A DNA stretch of 30,282 nt from CAYHHI01 sp964356335 (lineage in GTDB: Bacteria; Arandabacterota; Arandabacteria; Arandabacterales; Arandabacteraceae): assembly GCA_964356335.1 (NCBI GenBank), contig CAYHHI010000040.1:1-30282 (forward strand), written 5' to 3'. The position numbers and the translations under genes are program-made. The first letter of the stretch is position 1; each line of letters starts with the position of its first letter. The notes beneath the pieces are model-generated. The model was not told the DNA's origin, made no database searches, and saw only the letters and a list, made by a program, of their open reading frames with translations. Below, in pieces: positions 14,857-22,187 of the stretch.

Positions 14857-15741
14857 TCAGTGCGTGCGGGCGAGTTCACGCGCGCCCATATGGTCTGCAA
14901 CGGTTGCAGGCGTTTCAATCTCGCCGGTATCCTTTTCTCCCAGCGTCGACAGAAGGGTCTCGCGAACCGACTTGAGTCGCCCCATGAGCCGTAGCATCGC
15001 CTTGGTGTGTATCTGGGAAACCCTGGATTCGGACACGCCGAGGGTTCTGCCAATCTCTTTAAGGGTCATGTCCTCATAGTAGTAGAGCGCAAGTACGGTC
15101 CTCTCCTTCTCGGGGAGATTGAGAATGGTCTTGGCGAGAGCCTCGCGCATCTCTTCAATCTCAATCGAGGCCGACGGCGAGTCGCCCTTCTTCGCACAGA
15201 TAAGGTCGATTATCCTCGTTGTCTTCTCCCCATCCTGGTTACCGACGAAATCATCGAGCGAGAGAAGCCCGGCCGAAGCCACTTCCTCAGTTATTGATCT
15301 GAGCTCGTCGATGGAGATATTGAGTTTTTCTGAGATCTCATGATCGCTCGCCGGCCTGTGGAGCTCGCCCTCCAGGTTACTGTGCGCGTCCTCAAGCAGC
15401 CTCGCCTTTCTTCTGACCGACCTAGGCACCCAGTCAAGGGATCTCAGATCATCAACGACGGCACCCCTTATCCTGGAGACAGCGTAGGTTTCGAACTTTG
15501 TGTCTCTGCCGGGATCGTACTTCTCGATCGCATCCATCAGGCCCACAACACCGGAACTCACGAGATCATCTATCTCCACAGACGGAGGCACAGACATGGA
15601 CATCTTGCCCGCAACATACTTGACGAGATAGAGATAGTTCTCAATCAGGGTGTCTCGGACGCTCTTCGATCTCGCCTTAACATACTCAGCCCACAGGTCA
15701 TTCAATTCCTGCTCGGTCATCTCCGTGCAACTTCTAGTCAT
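14857..15741 (-). CDS. fliA: FliA/WhiG-type RNA polymerase sigma factor
   Basis: This is a 294-residue protein from the ATG at 15741; a TTG at 15807 would add 22 residues that do not look conserved, and an ATG at 15720 is also possible. Region 2 shows RDTLIENYLYLVKYVAGKM, EIDDLVSSGVVGLMDAIEKY and FETYAVSRIRGAVVDDLR, followed by WVPRSVRRKAR of region 3. Region 4 is LNLPEKERTVLALYYYEDMTLKEIGRTLGVSESRVSQIHTKA, split here only for description. These are the features of sigma-28, which transcribes late flagellar and chemotaxis genes. A FlgM anti-sigma gene lies at 17682-17900 and a sigma-28-like promoter precedes cheA, which supports this role. Confidence 0.9.
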   Translation of the reverse strand: MTRSCTEMTEQELNDLWAEYVKARSKSVRDTLIENYLYLVKYVAGKMSMSVPPSVEIDDLVSSGVVGLMDAIEKYDPGRDTKFETYAVSRIRGAVVDDLRSLDWVPRSVRRKARLLEDAHSNLEGELHRPASDHEISEKLNISIDELRSITEEVASAGLLSLDDFVGNQDGEKTTRIIDLICAKKGDSPSASIEIEEMREALAKTILNLPEKERTVLALYYYEDMTLKEIGRTLGVSESRVSQIHTKAMLRLMGRLKSVRETLLSTLGEKDTGEIETPATVADHMGARELARTH

Positions 15742-16189
15742 CGTTTCACCGGCCTTTTCGTTGGTTTGCTCCCCACTGTTCAAAGACCGAGACTGTTGTA
15801 ATTGCAACGGTCATGCCTGGATCTTTTCGGATCCCTGACTGCCGGTTCTCATCTTAAGCCTGGTAAAACCAAGAGGTTGTCCCCATGGATCGCTTGCGGA
15901 GACCCTCTGGCCGACGCTTTCTGCGCAGGTGCAACATCCCAAGTGTCTAACACCTGTAACTTCAACCAGTTATGACGACCCAGCGATTTAAAGGCGTAGT
16001 AGGGGTGGTAAGATTTTTGCCATCCGACAGCGATGGTCTTGCGTTCCTGCCAAGCTTAACAAGGACCTACGGAGAGGGTGCAAAACTGGCAAGTATCAAG
16101 CAGGCAAAGGTCAAAACGGACTGAAGAGTTTCAAAACGGTGAGCGAATGCAACGCGGACAGCGTGGATGGCAGAGAACTGGCCAGGTGG
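15742..16189. other. 448-bp spacer upstream of the sigma factor gene
   Basis: No gene is supported. A small hairpin GGATC/GATCC surrounds 15820-15834 inside the longer alternative sigma leader. I found no clean sigma54 or sigma70 promoter by eye, though the length suggests that the sigma factor has its own regulated promoter here. Confidence 0.45.
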
Positions 16190-17584
16190 TCAGGAATTGG
16201 CCGGACCAGAATCCTTAAGTTTCTGCCTTAAGGTCTGCCTTGATATGCCTAGGACCCTGGCCGCCTTACTCTTGTTTCCATCTGCCCATTTCAGAGCCTC
16301 AACTATGGCTCTCCCTTCCGCCTCTTTGAGAGTCATCGGCAGCCCGGGCTCACGACTTGAGCTGGAAGCGGTCTTCGCAGCCGGCACTTTCTCGAGAATT
16401 TCCTTCGGCAGATGCTCGGCAAGGATCAAGTCCTTGCTCTCGAGAAGAATCGCCCGCTCGATCACGTTCCTGAGCTCCCGGACGTTACCAGGCCAGTCAT
16501 AAGCCATCATCACTTCGACGGCCTCTTCAGAGAGTCCGCGCACGGACCTTGCGAGCTCCTTGTTGAAATAATCTATGAAGTAGCTGGCCAGAATGGGGAT
16601 GTCTTCCTTGCGCTCTTTCAGGGCGGGCACATAGATGGGTATCACCATCAACCTGAAGTAGAGATCATCACGAAACTTGCCCTGATGCTTGGCAGCGCTC
16701 AGGTCGCGATTGGTGGCAGCAATTATTCGTGTACTCACCTCAATATCCTCCAAACCGCCTACCCTTCTGAAGCGCTTGGTCTCTATTAGCCTCAGGAGCC
16801 TGGCCTGAAGCCCTGTGGGCATCTCACCTACCTCGTCAAGAAAGAGTGTGCCGCCCTGGGCAAGCTCCACAAGCCCTTGCTTTCTTGCCTTGGCATCGGT
16901 GAACGCGCCCTTTTCATGACCGAAAAGCTCTGTCTCAAGCAGATTCTCAGGCAGCGATGCGCAATTGATTTCCATGAAGGGCTTGCCCTTCCCGCTGCCC
17001 TTGAAGTGGATCGCTTTCGCCACGAGTTCCTTGCCCGTTCCACTGTCGCCCTGGATCAGCACTGTGGAGGCTTTGCTTCCGGCAATCTTGTCTATCATCT
17101 CCGCGATCTTCTGCATGAGGTCGCTCTTGCCGACCACGAATATGTCGGTTTCCCTGTAACCGACGGTGATCTGCATCACGGACCTGGCTTCGCGTTTCAG
17201 CCTGGCGCTATACAGCGCCTTGGCAACCACATCGAGCAGCTTTGCCGGCTCCACGGGCTTCGTCATGAACTGGTAAGCACCTAACCTTGCTGCTTCGAAA
17301 GCGGTCTCAAAATCAACCGTACCGGCAACGAAGATGATTGCTGTGTCTTTGCTCACTCGCTTCGATGATTTTAAGAAATCCAGATAATCCACGCCCGCGC
17401 TGTCCACATCTGCAATCAGGACATCGGTATCCTGGTGTGAGAGGACGTCCATGATCTTATCGGCAAGATCTTTTTCGACTACATCATACCCGCGCTGGCT
17501 CAAAGGGCCGGCAATCTGCGACCTTAAGACTTCATCCTGCCCCAGAACGATGATCTTGAATCTCCAGTCAAGTTTCTCTCTCAT
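16190..17584 (-). CDS. NtrC-family sigma54-dependent response regulator
   Basis: This is a 464-residue protein. The ATG at 17584 is chosen because GAGGTG lies about 4 bp upstream; an ATG 13 codons earlier lacks one. Domains: a receiver at about 8-125 (LIADVDSAGVDYL with the acceptor Asp, FVAGT, MTKPV; the N-terminal acidic pair is reduced to GQDE), an AAA+ domain at about 145-375 (GDSGTGKE, LFLDEVGE, DWPGNVRELRNVIE), and a Fis-type helix-turn-helix at the end (SKAARVLGISRQTLRQKL). The sigma54-contact loop reads GAFTDA instead of GAFTGA, a known natural variant. In a flagellar context this resembles FlrC/FleR-type activators. Its target promoters were not found. Confidence 0.92.
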   Translation of the reverse strand: MREKLDWRFKIIVLGQDEVLRSQIAGPLSQRGYDVVEKDLADKIMDVLSHQDTDVLIADVDSAGVDYLDFLKSSKRVSKDTAIIFVAGTVDFETAFEAARLGAYQFMTKPVEPAKLLDVVAKALYSARLKREARSVMQITVGYRETDIFVVGKSDLMQKIAEMIDKIAGSKASTVLIQGDSGTGKELVAKAIHFKGSGKGKPFMEINCASLPENLLETELFGHEKGAFTDAKARKQGLVELAQGGTLFLDEVGEMPTGLQARLLRLIETKRFRRVGGLEDIEVSTRIIAATNRDLSAAKHQGKFRDDLYFRLMVIPIYVPALKERKEDIPILASYFIDYFNKELARSVRGLSEEAVEVMMAYDWPGNVRELRNVIERAILLESKDLILAEHLPKEILEKVPAAKTASSSSREPGLPMTLKEAEGRAIVEALKWADGNKSKAARVLGISRQTLRQKLKDSGPANS

Positions 17585-17681
17585 CGACACCTCTACCCTG
17601 CTATCTTTGCTCAACGCAGCCATACTATTGCGAACGCGGGCTTAAGTCAATCACCAAGAAGAGGGGTTATCCGGAGGGCTC

Positions 17682-17900
17682 CTACCTGATGTCGCCTTCC
17701 TCGAGAAGGCGTGATGCGATTACGCGGACCACGTGACTTGAGTTGTAATAGCCGTCGGAGATTCTCGTCCTCGCAACAAGGACCTTATCATATCTGATGG
17801 ATTCGTTTTGGCCGCGGATTTCCTCCGCGATCTCCTTGCACCCAGCGGTCATGCTGGTCGGAAGGTTGTGCTGCTTATGGCTGCGCCCCAACCTATTCAC
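17682..17900 (-). CDS. flgM: FlgM-like anti-sigma-28 factor
   Basis: The chosen GTG at 17900 has GGAGGG 10 bp upstream and gives 72 residues; an ATG at 17918 is possible, giving 78. The C-terminal part (RYDKVLVARTRISDGYY, then VVRVIASRLLEE) fits the helical FlgM segment that binds sigma-28 region 4. The N-terminal third is basic and low in structure, as in FlgM. The start lies inside the last codons of csrA, so the two overlap and are coupled. FlgM holds FliA inactive until the hook-basal body is complete; the FliA gene is located 2 kb further along. The short length is normal for this family. Confidence 0.78.
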   Translation of the reverse strand: MNRLGRSHKQHNLPTSMTAGCKEIAEEIRGQNESIRYDKVLVARTRISDGYYNSSHVVRVIASRLLEEGDIR

Positions 17901-18150
17901 CTGTGCCGGACCCTCCATTATCAGGGGTTTGGCCGTGATTGTTGTTGAGCCTGTCTTTGCGCGGAGTCTTGGGAACCACTCGCCCGTTCTCGCGCACGAT
18001 GGCTTCATAGACTTCCCTGCGGTGAACAGGCACACTCTTGGGTGCATTGATGCCGAGCTGAACCTGCTCACCTCTGATGTCCACAACGATGACCTCGATA
18101 CTGTCGCCGATCATTATTCTCTCATTGCGTTTGCGCGTCAGTATGAGCAC
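17893..18150 (-). CDS. csrA: Carbon storage regulator CsrA
   Basis: This is an 85-residue protein from a GTG start, one base after the stop of the STAS gene. The first 60 residues match CsrA throughout: MLILTRKRNERIMIGD, then IEVIVVDIRGEQVQLGI and APKSVPVHRREVYEAI. It acts as a dimer that binds GGA motifs in mRNA leaders and controls translation of flagellar and other genes. The last 25 residues (KTPRKDRLNNNHGQTPDNGG and on) are an unusual polar tail beyond the core fold. It is sandwiched between STAS and FlgM genes, which suggests shared control of motility. Confidence 0.95.
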   Translation of the reverse strand: MLILTRKRNERIMIGDSIEVIVVDIRGEQVQLGINAPKSVPVHRREVYEAIVRENGRVVPKTPRKDRLNNNHGQTPDNGGSGTGE

Positions 18151-18151
18151 C

Positions 18152-18502
18152 CTACGTTTCCTCCTCGCAGGAGGCCTGGCTCAAGGCATGGTCGTCAGAA
18201 TCATCGATCCGGAAGTACCGGTCAAGCCTCGTGACTGTGAGCAACCGCCTCACCCTGTCGTTTGCGCCCACGAGGCATATTGATCCGCCGGCGGAGGCGA
18301 TGGCCTTCGCGTTACCCACGAGCGTGCCCAGGCCGGAACTATCTATCGAGCCCACCGCAGACAGATCGAGCACTATATGCTTGACACCGTCCGCGATCAG
18401 AGACTGGATTGCCTGCCCGACGACGCTCGCGGAGTAGACGTTTATCGCTCCGAATATCTCTATGTGGGTGGAAGACTTTCCACTTCTGGTCGTGATCTTC
18501 AG
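18152..18502 (-). CDS. STAS-domain anti-sigma factor antagonist (SpoIIAA/RsbV-like), probable CTG start
   Basis: A full 116-residue STAS domain is encoded if translation starts at CTG 18502-18500, about 9 bp after GGAAGGAG. No ATG, GTG or TTG exists in frame before the GTG at 18373, which would delete the first half of the domain. An in-frame TGA two codons upstream of the CTG excludes a longer protein. Landmarks are IEIFGAINVYSASVV, LDLSAVGSIDSSGLGTLVG with the phosphorylatable Ser of the DSSG loop, and RLLTVTRLDRYFRI. Such proteins are active when dephosphorylated by PP2C enzymes such as the RsbU-like protein at 7774. No RsbW-type kinase is visible in the window. The gene is tightly coupled to csrA. 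Confidence 0.8.
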   Translation of the reverse strand: MKITTRSGKSSTHIEIFGAINVYSASVVGQAIQSLIADGVKHIVLDLSAVGSIDSSGLGTLVGNAKAIASAGGSICLVGANDRVRRLLTVTRLDRYFRIDDSDDHALSQASCEEET

Positions 18503-18547
18503 GGCCGGTCACTCCTTCCTAGAGACTTGATCTTCACGCCTGGTTTA

Positions 18548-18555
18548 TTATCGGC
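18548..18555 (-). promoter_or_regulatory. Sigma-28-type -10 element upstream of the STAS-csrA-flgM unit
   Basis: The minus strand shows GCCGATAA, the exact sigma-28 -10 consensus, about 46 bp before the STAS start. No TAAA lies at the proper 15-bp distance; TTAAGATT is about 6 bp too far. It is therefore only a possible half site. Confidence 0.3.
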
Positions 18556-18582
18556 ACGGTGAGGGGCTGGCTGAATCTTAAT

Positions 18583-20334
18583 CTATGTTTTTGTGTCGCC
18601 GACTTTGTCGGCGGCCCAGATTTCGTCTTCGAGGACCGTCCTGGTCACGCGCATGACCTCCTCAAGGGAAGTGAGCCCCGCCTCAACCTTGTCAACCCCA
18701 TCCTCAAACATGGTTCTATATCCGCCTCTGCGCGCTGCGTGCTTGAGGTCCTGTTCCGGGGCGCGCTTCACGATGAGCCGCCTTATCTCGTCGTCCACCA
18801 CAAGCATCTCATATAGACCCACCCTGCCCTTGTAACCCGACTCCGAGCATTTGTCGCAGCCGGCTGGTTTGAAGGCTCGACTCACCTTTCTGACCTCACC
18901 GCTCTCGGGTATCAGGATCTCCACGGCATGGGCCTTCACAGCACAATGCTTGCATAACCTTCTCACCAATCTCTGGGCAACGATTGCCGAAACCGAAGAC
19001 GAGACCAAGAAAGGCTCTATCCCCATATCGATAAGCCTCGTGATGCTTGCGACTGCGTCATTGGTGTGAACCGTGGTGAAAACCAGGTGGCCCGTTAGGG
19101 CAGCCTGGATGGCTATCTCGGCGGTTTCGACGTCTCGGGTCTCACCGACCATGATTATGTCGGGGTCCTGCCGAAGGACGGCCCTCAGGCCGCTCGCGAA
19201 GGTGAAACCGGCAACAGGGTTGGTGTGTCCCTGGTTTATGCCGGAGATTTGGCTCTCGACAGGATCTTCAAGGGTCACAATGTTCTTCTCTGTGGTGTTC
19301 ACGCGGTTCAAGGCTGCGTAGAGAGTTGTTGTCTTACCGCTTCCCGTGGGTCCGGTCACCAGGACGATACCATAGCTCAGGCCCAGCACCTGAGCGAACT
19401 TCCTCAGGAGCTCCTCGTTCATGCCGAGATCCTCGAGCGCGATGGTCATCCCCGATCTCTCCAGGATTCTCATCACGACCTTCTCACCGTGAATCGTCGG
19501 GAAGGTCGAGACACGGAGGTCAATCTTCCTGTCTTCGATACTCACCGAGAACCTGCCATCCTGCGGGATACGCCGCTCTGCGATATTGATCTTGGCCAGG
19601 ATCTTAAGCCGCGAGGTCACGGGAGCCCGGAGTCTCTTGTCCAAGACCATCGGATCATGAAGCACACCGTCAATCCTATATCTGATCTCCAGGGCTCGAT
19701 CGGTGGGCTCGACATGTATGTCACTGGCGCTCTTGGATATCGCGCGTTCAATGACCGAGTTGACGAGCCTGACGATGGGGGCCTCCTGGCTTAGCTTCTC
19801 GGATTCTGCGACCCCCTGATCCTCAACTACCTCCTCAATCGCCTCTACACCCTCTGTGGTGAGACTCTCAAGGGCATCCTTCACATTGTCGGTCTTGGCG
19901 TAGTAGGTATCGATCGCGCCTATGATCTCGTCAGCCTTGGCAACCAGGGGTTCAACCTCACAGCCCGTCACAAATCTGATCTCTTTGATCGCCTCGGAGT
20001 CTGTGGGATCAGCCATCGCAATCGTGAGATTCTTCTCAATCTTGAAAAGTGGAACAACCCTCAGATCCCTCGCCATTGTCTCAGGTATCAGCGACACGAC
20101 CGAAGGATCCATCACGGTTGAGGAGAGGGTTACGAAAGGAATCTTGAGCTGTTTGGCGAGCGCTTTGAAGATTTGCTCTTCAGTGGTGAAGCCTTCCTCG
20201 ACCGCCAGTTCGCCCAGACGTCTATTGGTGACTTCCTGCTTCGCCAAGAGCCGCTCAAGATCCTTCTCGGCAATCACACCAGCTTCGACCAGGATGGTGC
20301 CAAGCTTATTCCTCGAGAGTCCAGTCTTTTTCAT
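18583..20334 (-). CDS. pilB: PilB/GspE-type secretion and pilus assembly ATPase
   Basis: This is a 583-residue protein. The N-terminal ~150 residues form an MshEN-like domain (NKLGTILVEAGVIAEKDL, then RRLGELAVEEGFTTEEQI), a fold that binds c-di-GMP in several PilB/MshE proteins. The ATPase core has Walker A GPTGSGKTT at 328-336, an Asp box, Walker B DPDIIMVGE near 390-398 and the His box GHLVFTTVHTND. Paired CKHC (461-464) and CDKC (493-496) bind zinc. It would power type IV pilus extension or type II secretion. No PilC, PilT or pilin gene is in the window, so pilus versus secretion cannot be settled. It follows the methyl-accepting gene by 12 bp. Confidence 0.92.
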   Translation of the reverse strand: MKKTGLSRNKLGTILVEAGVIAEKDLERLLAKQEVTNRRLGELAVEEGFTTEEQIFKALAKQLKIPFVTLSSTVMDPSVVSLIPETMARDLRVVPLFKIEKNLTIAMADPTDSEAIKEIRFVTGCEVEPLVAKADEIIGAIDTYYAKTDNVKDALESLTTEGVEAIEEVVEDQGVAESEKLSQEAPIVRLVNSVIERAISKSASDIHVEPTDRALEIRYRIDGVLHDPMVLDKRLRAPVTSRLKILAKINIAERRIPQDGRFSVSIEDRKIDLRVSTFPTIHGEKVVMRILERSGMTIALEDLGMNEELLRKFAQVLGLSYGIVLVTGPTGSGKTTTLYAALNRVNTTEKNIVTLEDPVESQISGINQGHTNPVAGFTFASGLRAVLRQDPDIIMVGETRDVETAEIAIQAALTGHLVFTTVHTNDAVASITRLIDMGIEPFLVSSSVSAIVAQRLVRRLCKHCAVKAHAVEILIPESGEVRKVSRAFKPAGCDKCSESGYKGRVGLYEMLVVDDEIRRLIVKRAPEQDLKHAARRGGYRTMFEDGVDKVEAGLTSLEEVMRVTRTVLEDEIWAADKVGDTKT

Positions 20335-20346
20335 CTTCCTTGATCC

Positions 20347-22161
20347 TCATTTTGAATTGTCCGAAATCCCGGCGAGAAGACATTCCAAATTCCTCCTGAA
20401 TGCAGGACAATCATAACATTGTCTTCCGCCGTGTACCTCATTCTCTTTATCGTTGGAGCAGGCAACCCCGTCAACGAGGAAACACCGCCAATCATTCTCT
20501 TTGTAAGCCTGGCATTCGCTTCTCAAGTTTTCGCTGCAGCCAACAATCTCCCAGCACCGCCCCGCGATCCTGCCGCGGGCAACAAGGGTTTTCCTCACCA
20601 GAGACCTGGCAAGATTAGTGGCCTTTTCAATTGTCCCGATACAAGCTACTACCTTCTCACCGATTGAGTCCAGCGTGAATTTGGTTCTCCGGAGGACATG
20701 CTCGCTTTTCTCGATAACCCTGATGACGTTATCGCCGCCCTCCTGGAGTCCTACTGCACATGCCGCCGGGTGGACCCTGGCTTTTGGGCCTGCCCCTGCT
20801 GCCTGCAGTCCTGGCAGAGATCTATTTCCCTGGACCCAGAGCGCCTCGAGCACCTTTGCTGTCACCATACTCGTCCGTCCACCATGCAAATCCCTCAATT
20901 CGTTTGCTTCAAGACGCTTTGCAATATCGGTGACTCTGTGGATTGATTTGACGATGCTGCTGCTATCGATCTTATGCTCAAATGTGGAAGCCGCGATCTC
21001 CTTCGCCAGGTTCCGAGATGACTCGAACGAATCGAAAATCTTATCGAGCACCTTGCCGGCATTGCGGGCGAGTATATCGCCCCTCTCGACGCTCTGCAGA
21101 CTCTTTCTCATGCTCTGGGCGACGTTAGCCACGTTCTTCTGAACAGCCTTCACGAGGTCACTGATCTCTTTCGTCGATGAGTTCGTCCTCTCTGCGAGTC
21201 CCCTTATTTCCTCGGCAACAACGCCGAAGGCCTTCCCGTGTTCGCCCGCTTGGGCGGCGATGATGGCCGCATTCAAGGCCAGAAGGTTGGTCTCATCGGT
21301 GATGTCATGGATCACCTCAACGATCTTGCCGACTTCCTCGCTCCAGCCGCCTAGATCGTCAACCGCTGCTCCGGCTTCCTTGACGCTGACGATGATGGCC
21401 TCATTCTCCTTCTCGAGCTCCTCGAAGGCCTTCGTTCCCTCAAGAGCTACCCGATTTGCGGTCTCTGTCGACGTCTCGAGGTTCTTCCCGCTCCGGGTCA
21501 TGTCCTGAAGGAACGAATCGAGGCGTGACATTGAATACGCCGTCTCTTCAATCGACGTCAAGAGATCCCTTGCATCGTGATGAACCTGGGTGAGCACTTG
21601 CGACATCTGGTCAGCGCCCGAGACAATCTCCTCCAGGACGGACGGCACCGAAGATCCTCTGTTCACGTCCCAGGCGGGCTCGCTTTTCAATTCGGCAAAG
21701 GCCGTCGCAAGCTCGGAGCAATTGGTGCGGAGCTCCCCGATTGCTCTGAGGATCTCGCCTTTGACTCCACAAATCGTGTGTCCGCCGTGGCACATGACTG
21801 CGGCAAGCGAGTAGCATGTCTCGACTGCCCTGCCATATCGGGATCTTGTCTCGAGGATCTCTCGAGCTATAAGCGAGGTGGGGCCGCCTGATCGCGTCTT
21901 TAGCCCACGGATGTCTTCACCCTGGCTGATGATTTCGAGTAACTTCGAAATTGGCTGGTTATAGCGGGCGGCCACCACAAGCCAGGTCGTGAGTCCCGCA
22001 CCAGCTAAGACCGCCGAAAGCGCAAGAAAGAGGTGCACCCATCCCGTGAAGGCGGCGCAGACTGAGAATGCAAACGAAAGCCCCATTGTTGATGTCAACA
22101 AGAGGACATGCAATGGAATGCGGTGCCTGGCCAAAGGTCCCTCCCCTTCTGATCTTGCCAT
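20347..22161 (-). CDS. Methyl-accepting chemotaxis-type protein with Cys-rich C-terminal tail
   Basis: This is a 604-residue protein. Two membrane helices at about 17-38 and 42-64 are separated by only a few residues, so there is no periplasmic sensor. A cytoplasmic segment with CYSLAAVMCHGGHTICG (about 116-132) follows. The signalling hairpin is present (ETNLLALNAAIIAAQAGEHG, AFGVVAEEIRGLAER). The C-terminal 69 residues contain eight Cys at 536, 542, 550, 560, 568, 582, 585 and 594, including CWEIVGC and CYDC; this resembles the two-CW type domain found in some signalling proteins. It probably senses a cytoplasmic redox or metal state. Adjacent CheA is its likely partner. Confidence 0.9.
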   Translation of the reverse strand: MARSEGEGPLARHRIPLHVLLLTSTMGLSFAFSVCAAFTGWVHLFLALSAVLAGAGLTTWLVVAARYNQPISKLLEIISQGEDIRGLKTRSGGPTSLIAREILETRSRYGRAVETCYSLAAVMCHGGHTICGVKGEILRAIGELRTNCSELATAFAELKSEPAWDVNRGSSVPSVLEEIVSGADQMSQVLTQVHHDARDLLTSIEETAYSMSRLDSFLQDMTRSGKNLETSTETANRVALEGTKAFEELEKENEAIIVSVKEAGAAVDDLGGWSEEVGKIVEVIHDITDETNLLALNAAIIAAQAGEHGKAFGVVAEEIRGLAERTNSSTKEISDLVKAVQKNVANVAQSMRKSLQSVERGDILARNAGKVLDKIFDSFESSRNLAKEIAASTFEHKIDSSSIVKSIHRVTDIAKRLEANELRDLHGGRTSMVTAKVLEALWVQGNRSLPGLQAAGAGPKARVHPAACAVGLQEGGDNVIRVIEKSEHVLRRTKFTLDSIGEKVVACIGTIEKATNLARSLVRKTLVARGRIAGRCWEIVGCSENLRSECQAYKENDWRCFLVDGVACSNDKENEVHGGRQCYDCPAFRRNLECLLAGISDNSK

Positions 22162-22187
22162 ATTCAGTGTTGCTACTACTGGTGCTG

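Noticed and set aside
16090..16106. Sigma54-like TGGCAAG-N4-AAGC on the plus strand
   Set aside because: The spacing fits, but it points away from the sigma factor gene and no plus-strand gene follows.
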